A stretch of DNA of 64,000 nt from an uncultured Acetatifactor sp. (GTDB lineage: Bacteria; Bacillota; Clostridia; Lachnospirales; Lachnospiraceae). The notes beneath the pieces are model-generated. The model worked only from the letters and a program-made list of their open reading frames with translations, did not search any database and was not told the origin of the DNA. Position 1 is the first letter of the stretch. Every line of letters begins with the position of its first letter. The DNA is taken from positions 62,001-126,000 of the forward strand of contig CANQNT010000007.1 in assembly GCA_947625255.1 (NCBI GenBank). Direction: 5' to 3'. Both the position numbers and the translations under genes were made by a program. Shown piece by piece: positions 1 to 7,512 of the stretch.

Positions 1-18
1 CCATTCTTTTTTCGCCAA
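1..18 (-). CDS. start of a leftward gene, truncated by the window edge
   Basis: Only six codons are visible (TTG start, reading MAKKEW). The call rests on a strong ribosome binding site, AAGGAGGT, seven bases upstream of the TTG on the minus strand. No competing gene lies in the region. The product cannot be named from six residues. A gene at this place beside a mobile module could be a recombinase or another mobility protein, but that is a guess from context only. Confidence 0.45.
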
Positions 19-82
19 CAAAACCACCTCCTTCCTTTTTCTTCTCTAATCGCTGTGCGATTTCATACGGTTCGTTGGCTCT

Positions 83-139
83 CTATAAGAGCCCGTGTAA
101 ATTTCGCGTGAGACAGCGTTTCTTGATGCTGTAACTCAA
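83..139 (-). CDS. possible 18-residue leader peptide
   Basis: A TTG-started frame of 18 codons follows a good Shine-Dalgarno site (AAGGAGA at about 147-153, spacing seven). It ends inside a small hairpin (GGCTC and GAGCC arms, about 78-95). The next good start downstream is the truncated gene at position 18. This arrangement resembles leader-peptide control of a downstream gene, but no sequence family is recognised and the reading is an inference. The rest of 140-419 shows no convincing gene. Confidence 0.35.
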   Translation of the reverse strand: MSYSIKKRCLTRNLHGLL

Positions 140-419
140 ATGAATTCTCCTTCTATAACAAGGACAGCGTTGTGGGGGTTCGCAACAAATTTTATAATAG
201 GATGCTCTGCTCCCGTGTCCTTTTGTTATAAAATATCGCCAGACGATATACATTCGCCCAATCTTCCTGACCACATTTGACTCATTGATTATCCTGATAT
301 TTATATTCTAACTATTTTTGCTGACACCTTCCACTTCACTGACGTATATTCTCGCTTTCACGCTAATTCCGTCTTTCCCTTCTTTTTGAAGCAAACCATT
401 TCATTTCTTGAAATAATCA

Positions 420-448
420 TTGACAAGTTTTGAAATTTCTCATATGAT
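420..448 (+). promoter_or_regulatory. sigma-70 type promoter
   Basis: TTGACA (420-425) and TATGAT (443-448) are separated by exactly 17 bases. Transcription would begin near 455, just ahead of the ribosome binding site GGGAGGT (462-468) and the ATG at 477. This rules out the in-frame start at 420, which lies inside the -35 box. Confidence 0.8.
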
Positions 449-476
449 TAATTCCAAAACAGGGAGGTGCAAGCAA

Positions 477-1553
477 ATGAGCAATACCAAAGCCAAGTCT
501 AAGCATATTAACAATACCGAAGCTAAGTCAGAGCAAATAAAAGCAATCAAAAAACGTCTGAATGAAGCACTTGACGCGGAGGGCTTGAATATATATCAGC
601 TTACGGAGGCAATTAACAAATCCGACAGTGAAATAAACGTAAACTATAACACTGTCCGCAAAGCCTTTGATAATACAACTACTGCCCTTGACATTACCGT
701 TTTTATTGCGGTCTCCCGGTATCTTCATTTGGATACCGCTGTATTGTTATCTGAGCCTGAGACAAAATACGAAACACTAAAGTCCGTTCCCGATACCATA
801 TCCTCCGGTCAGTTTTCTGTGCTTGACGACAAGAACTACCTCGGTAAATATTACGGTTACTTTTACTCTCAAAATCCAAAATCCAATAGCATCATCCATT
901 TTGAACTGGAAACTAAAGACACTCAGAATGGATTTAGAAGCACGCTCCAGTATCATGGAAAAGTGAACCTTGTTGATGGAAGTGTAGCGGACTCTCAACG
1001 CACACTCTACGGCACTCCCATCCTGCATGCACTACGTTCGAATGTGTATATAAATTTTGCAAATGATCTGGGTGACTTTTTCTTTTTCTATTTCTCAAGG
1101 CAATGGTTCACCAGCAACAGTCTTTATTTCCGTAAGGGAGTAGTGCTTTCTGCATCCACAATAGGCGACAAGCCACCCCTTGTTCAGAGCTTTGTTATGT
1201 TTGCCAGAGAACTATCCGAAGTAAAAGAAAAATTTATTCCTGGACTGCTCGGAACCGCCTCCCCGTCTTTCTCCATCCGCAGAGAAGATGCCGAGGCTCT
1301 GTGTGCTTCCGAACCGGTTGTAGCTGACTTCTTTAAAGACTTCGGTTACATTCTGGAGCACCAGGCAAAAAGCATTTACAGCATTAATGAGAACCAGATT
1401 CTGGCTTCCACAGACCGTCAAACAATGGACATCAACAAGGTTTTTCAGGCCATCTGTTTATTAAAGGAAAAGGCACTGGAACTGAATCGAATCTGTTATG
1501 AGGACAACAACGATCTGGCCGGTTTCACTAAGAGGTTTTTACAACAACCTTAG
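477..1553 (+). CDS. HTH-containing protein of unknown function
   Basis: The 358-residue protein starts at the ATG after GGGAGGT. Residues about 20-85 look like a Cro/CI-type helix-turn-helix, with an EALDAEGLNIYQLTEAI core followed by a recognition-helix-like NYNTVRKAFD. The remaining two thirds have mixed alpha/beta composition and no motif I recognise. It has its own promoter and faces the minus-strand genes at 1.6-2.3 kb. A regulatory or sensing role is plausible because of the HTH and its place in a mobile module, but the ligand and target are unknown. A weak hairpin lies at about 1560-1579 after the stop. Confidence 0.75.
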   Translation: MSNTKAKSKHINNTEAKSEQIKAIKKRLNEALDAEGLNIYQLTEAINKSDSEINVNYNTVRKAFDNTTTALDITVFIAVSRYLHLDTAVLLSEPETKYETLKSVPDTISSGQFSVLDDKNYLGKYYGYFYSQNPKSNSIIHFELETKDTQNGFRSTLQYHGKVNLVDGSVADSQRTLYGTPILHALRSNVYINFANDLGDFFFFYFSRQWFTSNSLYFRKGVVLSASTIGDKPPLVQSFVMFARELSEVKEKFIPGLLGTASPSFSIRREDAEALCASEPVVADFFKDFGYILEHQAKSIYSINENQILASTDRQTMDINKVFQAICLLKEKALELNRICYEDNNDLAGFTKRFLQQP

Positions 1554-1592
1554 TCCTTATCTGTAACCGATTATTACAGGCGGAATTTTGAT

Positions 1593-1929
1593 AAAAAAAG
1601 CCGGAGCAAAATGCATCAATACAACAGGTACGCTCCCTTCTCAGCATAATTTTATGCCTTACTGGACGTTGCCCTTGTGTATAATCCATTCCGCTCCGGC
1701 CATACTAGCTTGCGCTTTCCCAGCGTAGTTCTGCATAACTCGATTAGCAGATATTCTATTGTAGACCCATGAATTGGGTTCTGGCAGCTGACGTGCCTAC
1801 TTTGGCTTACCCTCGGCATTTCTGCCCTGGCGAATACTTTAAAAGCCAACGTGACCGCCTAGTCTCGCTGATTGCCCATCATGGTGTCCTACAGCAACTG
1901 TTTTTCGATACCACCTAAATTCCAGCCGC
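1593..1929 (-). ncRNA. candidate structured RNA ending in a terminator
   Basis: This 330-base stretch has no good gene but many nested hairpins on the minus strand. Examples are GGCA-GAAA-TGCC (1815-1826) enclosed by TTGGCTT/AAGCCAA arms (1802-1808, 1843-1849), an ACCCA/TGGGT hairpin near 1763-1778, a TCTGC/GCAGA stem (1730-1751), an ACTA/TAGT stem enclosing CGCT/AGCG (1704-1729), and GCATAA/TTATGC near 1640-1655. The 3' end is an 8-bp long-range pairing of GCCGGAGC (1693-1700) with GCTCCGGC (1600-1607), followed by seven U. No promoter of its own is evident. It could be processed from, or be the 3' UTR of, the gene at 1930-2262. I do not recognise the class. Confidence 0.5.
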
Positions 1930-2262
1930 TTACAACAAATCATCCTCAATTTTGTAAATGATACGGTCTACCTTACATCCTGAGACGCACTCCACCACTT
2001 GCTCAACTGTCAGGTCTTCCTCTGTCTTGGCGGATTTATAATGAAGTCCGACAGATCCGTCAATCATAATCCTGTCACCTAATTTAGCACCTCCCGGCGT
2101 TTTTACTACGTTCACGGCTTTCTGATACGCTGACATCCGCTTTTTTCTGCGGCATTCTACGCTATCCTTTTCCTGCAAAGCGGATGTTTCATTATCAATC
2201 ACCACACCCTGTGACTTTATACCGTCCACGCTGCTGTTCATTTTTTTCCGTTCATTCCTCAT
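1930..2262 (-). CDS. small protein of unknown function
   Basis: A 110-residue frame starts at ATG 2262 after GAGGAGG. It is preceded by a good promoter about 200 bases upstream. The N-terminal half is rich in Lys, Arg and Ser. The C-terminal half contains an acidic segment (EEDLTVEQVVECVSGC) and ends in KIEDDLL. No family is recognised. The long 5' leader (about 190 bases) and the structured RNA immediately downstream are the notable context. It is transcribed divergently from the S24 repressor gene. Confidence 0.6.
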   Translation of the reverse strand: MRNERKKMNSSVDGIKSQGVVIDNETSALQEKDSVECRRKKRMSAYQKAVNVVKTPGGAKLGDRIMIDGSVGLHYKSAKTEEDLTVEQVVECVSGCKVDRIIYKIEDDLL

Positions 2263-2462
2263 CAATAGACCTCCTCGTATACCTCAAAAAATGTATTACC
2301 CAAAACGGACAAAAGGGAATGTCTATCCGTTGATGAGTTTCTAATGGAGTATGCAAGGCAAGTTCCGACGCACAGCTGGTTTTTGTGCTGCCTCCACGCT
2401 CCGTGTTGCCGCTGTGTTACGATTCCAACCTCTCGTATACATCACTGGCGGCTGATGGTATT

Positions 2463-2492
2463 ATTATAGAACGCCCGACAGCCATTTGTCAA
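2463..2492 (-). promoter_or_regulatory. promoter for the leftward small gene
   Basis: On the minus strand TTGACA (2492-2487) and TATAAT (2468-2463) are separated by 18 bases. It reads leftward with a leader of about 190 bases before the start at 2262. It is divergent from, and close to, the promoter of the repressor gene, so both could share an operator. Apart from these promoters I see no gene between 2263 and 2583. Confidence 0.75.
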
Positions 2493-2523
2493 TAGGAAAA
2501 TCTAATTTTCCTCGATATTTTAC

Positions 2524-2552
2524 TTGACATCGAATATAAAGCGATTTATAAT
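2524..2552 (+). promoter_or_regulatory. promoter of the S24 repressor operon, with possible operator
   Basis: TTGACA (2524-2529) and TATAAT (2547-2552) have an exact 17-base spacing. The spacer contains an inverted ATCG...CGAT pair that could be an operator half-site pair for the repressor encoded next, which would give autoregulation. The promoter is read directly; the operator is an inference. The position excludes the in-frame TTG at 2524 as a start codon. Confidence 0.8.
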
Positions 2553-2583
2553 AGGAGTATCTCACGAAGAAGGAGGAAGCATT

Positions 2584-3456
2584 ATGGCGTCCAAAGATAA
2601 CCGTATTATACAGTTCAACCCGCAGGTCCGGGCACAGAAAGATGCCTGCAGTTCCTTGTTCCAGATTCCAGAATTGAAAGAACAGAACATTGTGGGCAAA
2701 AAGCTGGTGGAGGCTCGGAAAAAGATGAAGCTGAGCCAGAAGGATATGTCTGCTGCCCTTGACAACTACGGCACCCATGTATCCGCCGGCGCAATCAGCA
2801 AATGGGAAAAGGGTGACTCTTTCCCCAGCGTCCTTCAGTTCCTTGCCGTCTGCGACATTTGCCAGATCGACAACATCGGAGAATACTTCCTTGGAAAGAC
2901 AGCGGAATCCGCTGAATACTCTCCGGAACTGAGCCAGAAAGGTCTGAACATCCTACAGACCTTGAAAGAGGTTCTAATCGCGTCCGGTCAGTATACTCCG
3001 CCGACACGCAGAAGGATCACAAACTTCGCAGAAGAAATAGAGAAACGGAGTATGCGCATCAGCAACAACCTGGCATCAGCCGGTACAGGAAATTTTCTCG
3101 ACGAAGATCAGTTTACCACAGAAGACTATCCTGTCTCCCAGATACCGGATGGTACTGACTTTGGCATCCGCATTTCCGGTGACAGCATGGAACCCAAATA
3201 TGTGAACCGTCAAGTTGTGTGGGTTCAGCAGTGTTCAGAACTGAATCCTGGGGAAGTCGGCATCTTTATTTACGACGGGGATGGCTACATCAAAGAATAC
3301 CACGAAGAAATGCCTGATGAAGATGAATATGATGAATATCTCTGTGATGGTGTTCTTCAACCGAAGATTTCCCTTATATCGTACAACAAGAAGTACGCAC
3401 CAAAAATAATCTCTCCCTACTGCCGATTTGAGATTGTCGGACGGGTGTTGAATTAA
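2584..3456 (+). CDS. HTH repressor with LexA/S24-type self-cleaving domain
   Basis: The 290-residue protein starts at the ATG after AAGGAGGAAG. Residues about 38-95 form an XRE-type helix-turn-helix (LVEARKKMKLSQKDMSAAL, then AISKWEKGDSFPS). The C-terminal part is a peptidase S24 fold: a likely cleavage site Ala166-Gly167 in ASAGTGNF, nucleophile Ser201 in RISGDSMEPKY, and general base Lys237 in GDGYIKEY. In this family DNA damage (RecA filament) triggers self-cleavage and derepression. Its neighbours are a lesion-bypass polymerase cassette, which fits an SOS-type switch for the mobile module. A usual acidic insertion (DEDEYDEY) lies near the C-terminus. Confidence 0.88.
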   Translation: MASKDNRIIQFNPQVRAQKDACSSLFQIPELKEQNIVGKKLVEARKKMKLSQKDMSAALDNYGTHVSAGAISKWEKGDSFPSVLQFLAVCDICQIDNIGEYFLGKTAESAEYSPELSQKGLNILQTLKEVLIASGQYTPPTRRRITNFAEEIEKRSMRISNNLASAGTGNFLDEDQFTTEDYPVSQIPDGTDFGIRISGDSMEPKYVNRQVVWVQQCSELNPGEVGIFIYDGDGYIKEYHEEMPDEDEYDEYLCDGVLQPKISLISYNKKYAPKIISPYCRFEIVGRVLN

Positions 3457-3490
3457 AAGCTATAGACTGCCGTGCCAAGGAGGAATCTAT

Positions 3491-3979
3491 ATGACGAATG
3501 CTGGAACCGACCGCGGTAGAACGGCGATCTCATACTCAGAGGAAGAAATAGCTGAGTACATGGGATATTTCCAGTCTGCTCTGTCGGAGACAAATAAGAA
3601 ATTAAAAGCGGCAGGCTGCCCTCGCGCCGCTAGAAGACTCTGCAAAGATATGGCTTTTTACGCCAACGCAAAAGCGATGGCTGTCCTTGGAGTTGACTGG
3701 ATGGGCGTACTGAATGGTCTGCTTGCTGCATATTGCCAGGAGGCAATCCAGAACCAAATTATATATACGCCCCGGAAATACCGGAAAAAATGGACACAGA
3801 AGCTTATAGATGAAAAAATACAAATCTGTGGTCTGGGGGAATCATCCCGCAGGGAAATATATGCAACAGCCGGATTTATTTTTGAAGGGGATCCTAAGGA
3901 ACTGACGGCTCTGCCAGTTCCGGCGGAATCCGAAGAAACAGCAACGATACCGGTGTGTCGTATAGCAGCATCCGGATAA
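3491..3979 (+). CDS. small helical protein, paralog of the gene at 4227
   Basis: The 162-residue protein has a strong ribosome binding site (AAGGAGG) and lies 34 bases after the repressor gene, so it is probably in the same operon. Its central segment (YTPRKYRKKWTQ, then IQICGLGE) matches the corresponding segment of the protein at 4227-4712 (YTPKKYKHAWTAEE, then IEICGIEE), so the two are paralogs. No catalytic motif is visible. Its place in a lesion-bypass cassette suggests an accessory role, which is an inference only. Confidence 0.7.
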   Translation: MTNAGTDRGRTAISYSEEEIAEYMGYFQSALSETNKKLKAAGCPRAARRLCKDMAFYANAKAMAVLGVDWMGVLNGLLAAYCQEAIQNQIIYTPRKYRKKWTQKLIDEKIQICGLGESSRREIYATAGFIFEGDPKELTALPVPAESEETATIPVCRIAASG

Positions 3980-4000
3980 TAAACACACGAGGTGAGGATT

Positions 4001-4225
4001 ATGATCTGCCACTGCGATGCCTGCAATTATACATTTAACGCTGACCTCCTCCACAGCAAGTACGAGGTGCCAAGAAGATGCCCTGACTGTGGGAAACAGA
4101 CTGTCGCCAAAAGAGTGCTGGCTGTGAGGGCTGCAACCGAAGAAGAAATTGAGGAATATAGAAATAACCAAAGAATTGTTATGGACAAAATATATAAGGA
4201 GTTAAATGGAAGAAGGTGTGGCTGA
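4001..4225 (+). CDS. small zinc-ribbon protein
   Basis: The 74-residue protein starts at ATG 4001 after GAGGTGAGG. The first half contains CHCDAC and CPDCGK, two Cys pairs typical of a zinc ribbon. The rest is a charged helix (AATEEEIEEYRNNQ). It is clearly paralogous to the protein at 7172-7456, which shares MICHC, SKYEVP and CPDCGK. The two copies bracket the polymerase cassette. It overlaps a possible earlier start of the next gene by 20 bases. Function is unknown; nucleic-acid or protein binding is usual for such ribbons. Confidence 0.7.
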   Translation: MICHCDACNYTFNADLLHSKYEVPRRCPDCGKQTVAKRVLAVRAATEEEIEEYRNNQRIVMDKIYKELNGRRCG

Positions 4226-4226
4226 T

Positions 4227-4712
4227 ATGTTATTTTACGATGTAGATTTATTCGGCGAGGGCCCGAAGCCGGAACCGCTCACGGACGAGCAGTACAGACA
4301 GCGTTGTGAAACTTATGATTCGCTTTTAGCTGATTATCAAGCCCGCGCTACTAAAGCGTTTGGTCCCCGGCAGGCTCGGAGGATGGAGAAAGAAGTAGCC
4401 GAATTCAAAGGCCGCAATGCAATGCTCGACCTTGACTTCGATGATTGGAAAAATATGCTGGACGATATTTTAAGAATATGCTGTGAAGCCTTTATCACTG
4501 CTAAGATTAAATATACTCCGAAGAAATATAAACATGCATGGACCGCCGAAGAACTGGATGAAATGATAGAAATATGTGGGATTGAAGAACAAGGACGATA
4601 TTATATCTTCCGCGACGCGGGACTAGCCTGCAAAGCACCGGAAGAACTGGCAAAGCACGGATTTAAGGATGTCGTTCCACAACGGACACAGTCGGCAGCC
4701 ACAGGCGCATAA
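4227..4712 (+). CDS. small helical protein, paralog of the gene at 3491
   Basis: The protein is about 161 residues from ATG 4227, which follows the stop of the zinc-ribbon gene by one base. An alternative ATG at 4206 overlaps that gene and has a poorer site. Residues around YTPKKYKHAWTAEELDE and MIEICGIEE align with the protein at 3491-3979. The N-terminus has an acidic and proline stretch. No known fold is recognised. Position in the operon suggests an accessory to the Y-family polymerase. Confidence 0.68.
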   Translation: MLFYDVDLFGEGPKPEPLTDEQYRQRCETYDSLLADYQARATKAFGPRQARRMEKEVAEFKGRNAMLDLDFDDWKNMLDDILRICCEAFITAKIKYTPKKYKHAWTAEELDEMIEICGIEEQGRYYIFRDAGLACKAPEELAKHGFKDVVPQRTQSAATGA

Positions 4713-4760
4713 ACGGCGCATAATTATTCGCCGTATTATATAGAGGGAGGTGACCGCAGC

Positions 4761-5054
4761 ATGAACGCAACTGCCAAGGCGTTGCATCCGCATAAAGAAA
4801 AAGTATATGTGTCGGTCACTTCGGAGATCGACACGACAGGATTTATGCACCCGAAAACAATGGAATGGATAAACGGACGCGTATATAATATAGAAGAAGT
4901 CCGGGACTTCCGGCCGGCTGATACCGTCGGCATGGGATATTCCGGTGACTGCTACACTGTGGTAATCCATGGGGAAGAAAAACGGCTGTTCTTTGAACAC
5001 TCCCCTTTCCCGCCACGGTTCGGACGATGGTTTGTGGAAATCGTGGCAGGTTAA
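4761..5054 (+). CDS. small protein preceding the Y-family polymerase
   Basis: The 97-residue protein has an excellent start (GGGAGGTGA before the ATG). It looks like a compact beta-rich domain with segments VYVSVTSEIDTTGFMHP and CYTVVIHGEEKRLFFEH. I know proteins of this general look beside UmuC-like genes on Firmicutes mobile elements, but no function is established to my knowledge. It is followed 37 bases later by the polymerase gene. Confidence 0.65.
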   Translation: MNATAKALHPHKEKVYVSVTSEIDTTGFMHPKTMEWINGRVYNIEEVRDFRPADTVGMGYSGDCYTVVIHGEEKRLFFEHSPFPPRFGRWFVEIVAG

Positions 5055-5091
5055 AGACAATACAGAAATCCGCAGGAAGGAGGACACGGCT

Positions 5092-6570
5092 GTGGACAAG
5101 CATACTTACTTAGCAATCGACCTTAAATCATTTTACGCCAGCTCCGAATGTGCAGACAGACACCTCGACCCGCTGACAACGAACCTTGTTGTGGCTGACC
5201 AGAGCCGCACGGACAAAACCATCTGTCTTGCTGTCTCTCCTTCTCTCAAAGCCTACGGTATTCCGGGAAGAGCGAGGCTCTTTGAAGTCGTGCAGAAGGT
5301 CAAGCAGGTCAACGAGGACCGGCTGCGCAAGGCTCCCGGACACAGGTTCACGTCCGAGTGCTTTGATGCCAGAGGGCTTGCCGAAGACCCGAACCTCAAA
5401 CTCTCCTATATCACAGCCCCGCCAAGGATGGCAAGGTATGTGGAGGTGTCAGCACAAATCTATGCAATTTATCTGAAATACGTGGCACCAGAGGACATCT
5501 TCGCATACAGTATCGATGAAGTTTTTATTGACGCTACCGCTTACCTGAACACCTATCATATGACAGCACACGAACTGTGTATGACACTGATCCGAGAGGT
5601 GCTGTACGCCACAGGGATAACCGCCACAGGTGGCATCGGCACCAACCTCTACCTTGCCAAAGTCGCAATGGACATCGTGGCGAAACACGTCCCCGCCGAC
5701 AAGGACGGAGTGCGGATTGCCGAGCTGGACGAGTATTCATATAGAAAGAAGCTGTGGAACCACACTCCCCTCACCGACTTCTGGCGGCTGGGGCCCGGCA
5801 CAGCACGGAAACTCGAAAAGCGGTACATTTATACGATGGGACAGCTTGCGAGGGCTTCAACCTATGACCAGGAGTGGTTTTATAAGACGTTCGGCATTGA
5901 CGCAGAAATCCTCATCGACCACGCCTGGGGTGTGGAACCAACAACGATGGAACTGGTGAAATCTTATAAGCCGGAGACGAACTGCCTCTCTGAGGGTCAG
6001 GTGTTATCTGAGCCATATGAGTACAGCAAGGCACGGATCATCGTCCAGGAAATGACTGACAGCCTTATGCTCCAGCTGAACACCAAAGGACTGGTCTCTG
6101 ATTCCTTTACACTCGACATCGGATATGACCGTGAGAACTGCGACAAGGGAACGTACAGAGGAGCCACAAAGATTGACCACTATGGGCGAACGGTTCCCAA
6201 GCCGGCCCACGGCAGCACAAGGATTGACAGCCCGACAAACATCGGCAGTCAGCTTCAGAAAGCCATCGTGGGGCTTTTTGACCGCATCGTGGACAGAGAT
6301 TTGACCGTGCGGCGTGTGACTATCACAGCGAACCGGGTGGTAAAGGACACAGGCATCGTGCAGATGGATTTATTCACAGACGTGGCAAAGCTGGAAAAGG
6401 AAAAGAACCTGCAGGACGCGATGGTGCGGTTAAAGCAGAAATTTGGAAAGAACGCTGTACTCAAAGGCACGAACTTCTTAGAGGGTGCGACCATGCGGGA
6501 AAGAAATCAGCAGATTGGCGGACACAGAGCAGGTTCGGAGCATAAAGCAGGAGACATTGAGGATAAATAA
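5092..6570 (+). CDS. Y-family lesion-bypass DNA polymerase (UmuC/UvrX-like)
   Basis: The 492-residue protein starts at GTG 5092 after AAGGAGG. The open frame extends upstream but overlaps the preceding gene. The palm has the two catalytic motifs of Y-family polymerases: LAIDLKSFYASSE near residues 7-19 and YSIDEVFID near 138-146. These bind the metal ions for nucleotide transfer. The region ITATGGIGTNLYLAKVAMD corresponds to the fingers/thumb segment that follows. The C-terminus is a little-finger domain. In Firmicutes mobile elements this protein is usually paired with a YolD-like protein, as here, and is damage-inducible. The S24 repressor upstream fits that control. Confidence 0.92.
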   Translation: MDKHTYLAIDLKSFYASSECADRHLDPLTTNLVVADQSRTDKTICLAVSPSLKAYGIPGRARLFEVVQKVKQVNEDRLRKAPGHRFTSECFDARGLAEDPNLKLSYITAPPRMARYVEVSAQIYAIYLKYVAPEDIFAYSIDEVFIDATAYLNTYHMTAHELCMTLIREVLYATGITATGGIGTNLYLAKVAMDIVAKHVPADKDGVRIAELDEYSYRKKLWNHTPLTDFWRLGPGTARKLEKRYIYTMGQLARASTYDQEWFYKTFGIDAEILIDHAWGVEPTTMELVKSYKPETNCLSEGQVLSEPYEYSKARIIVQEMTDSLMLQLNTKGLVSDSFTLDIGYDRENCDKGTYRGATKIDHYGRTVPKPAHGSTRIDSPTNIGSQLQKAIVGLFDRIVDRDLTVRRVTITANRVVKDTGIVQMDLFTDVAKLEKEKNLQDAMVRLKQKFGKNAVLKGTNFLEGATMRERNQQIGGHRAGSEHKAGDIEDK

Positions 6571-6585
6571 AGGTGGTGTGGCCGT

Positions 6586-7131
6586 TTGGACAGAAACGAT
6601 AATTTTGACGATATAATAGATATGGAGCGGCCGTGGCCGAGGGACACACTCCGTAAGCATCCGAAGATGTCACCGCAGGACAGGGCTAAGATTTTCGCTC
6701 CCTTCGCGGCATTAAGAGGACACTCCGAACGGCTCGGCGAGGAGGATGTGAAACTGCTGCGGAGCAAGCGGACGGAGCTTAGTGAAGAAGAGGCCGAGAT
6801 TTTATCTGATAAATTACTCCAAGTGAAGAAAGGCATGACTGTGACTGTGGTCTACTTCCAGCCTGATAATGCAAATGGAGATGTGGGTTTTGATGTGACC
6901 GCCACAGGGGTTGTGAATTCCATTGATCCCGTCTATAGAATTTTGAAGATTAACACAGGCCGCACGAATCCGAAGAACGGTACGTTCGAAAAAGGCTCTG
7001 TGGATGATGTAATCCGCTTCGATGACCTGCTCGATGTGAGCGGACCCGATATCGTTGATATAGATAAGTATTTGGGGATTGAGGAACCTGCACCCGAAAT
7101 AGAGGACTCGTTCCCAGACTATACAGAATAA
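6586..7131 (+). CDS. YolD-like protein
   Basis: The 181-residue protein starts at TTG 6586 after AGGTGG, 15 bases downstream of the polymerase gene. It has the YolD signature: a PWPRDTLRKHPKMSPQDRAK-like region, an FAPFAALRGHSE segment and a beta-rich second half. YolD proteins are thought to be functional partners of UmuC-like polymerases, possibly playing the part UmuD' plays in Proteobacteria. The acidic tail (PAPEIEDSFPDYTE) is not typical of the core domain. Confidence 0.85.
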   Translation: MDRNDNFDDIIDMERPWPRDTLRKHPKMSPQDRAKIFAPFAALRGHSERLGEEDVKLLRSKRTELSEEEAEILSDKLLQVKKGMTVTVVYFQPDNANGDVGFDVTATGVVNSIDPVYRILKINTGRTNPKNGTFEKGSVDDVIRFDDLLDVSGPDIVDIDKYLGIEEPAPEIEDSFPDYTE

Positions 7132-7171
7132 CTAATAACCACAGCACATACAAGAAAGGACACCAACCCCT

Positions 7172-7456
7172 ATGATCTGCCACTGCACCGTCTGCGGTTC
7201 CACCTTCAATGCTTCAGTCATTCCCTCCAAATATGAGGTACCATGCAAGTGCCCCGACTGTGGGAAGAAAGTATCTGCCCCGCACACCCCAGCCGTGCGC
7301 CCTGCTACGGATGAGGAAATCAAAGAATATGAGGCTTTCAGGAAAAGCGAGGCTGACCGCGTGTTTAGGGATTTACATAAAGGCTATGACTGGTACGTGA
7401 ATAAGCCGGCCTTGAAGAATAAGCCCTGTGGGAATAAACACAGGCCCGGCGCGTGA
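7172..7456 (+). CDS. small zinc-ribbon protein, second copy
   Basis: The 94-residue protein is a paralog of the one at 4001-4225: MICHCTVCGSTFNAS, SKYEVP and CPDCGKK are shared, as is the acidic helix that follows (ATDEEIKEYEAF). The Cys pairs imply zinc binding. It carries an extra tail rich in Lys, Pro and Asn. It is the last plus-strand gene of the lesion-bypass cassette, before a hairpin shared with the converging gene. Confidence 0.7.
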   Translation: MICHCTVCGSTFNASVIPSKYEVPCKCPDCGKKVSAPHTPAVRPATDEEIKEYEAFRKSEADRVFRDLHKGYDWYVNKPALKNKPCGNKHRPGA

Positions 7457-7470
7457 ACTGCTCCGACGCA

Positions 7471-7506
7471 TAAAAATACCCCTGCCCAGACATCCCAAGC
7501 AGGGGT
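7471..7506 (-). terminator. intrinsic terminator of the 617-residue gene
   Basis: ACCCCTGC (7478-7485) pairs with GCAGGGGT (7499-7506). On the minus strand the stem is followed by ATTTTTA. It lies just past the stop of the leftward gene at 7513. On the plus strand no U-run follows, so it would work mainly leftward. Confidence 0.7.
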
Positions 7507-7512
7507 TCATCT

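Noticed and set aside
1652..1849. 65-codon minus-strand frame in the 1.6-1.9 kb interval
   Set aside because: No ribosome binding site, and the interval is explained better by nested RNA hairpins with a terminator.
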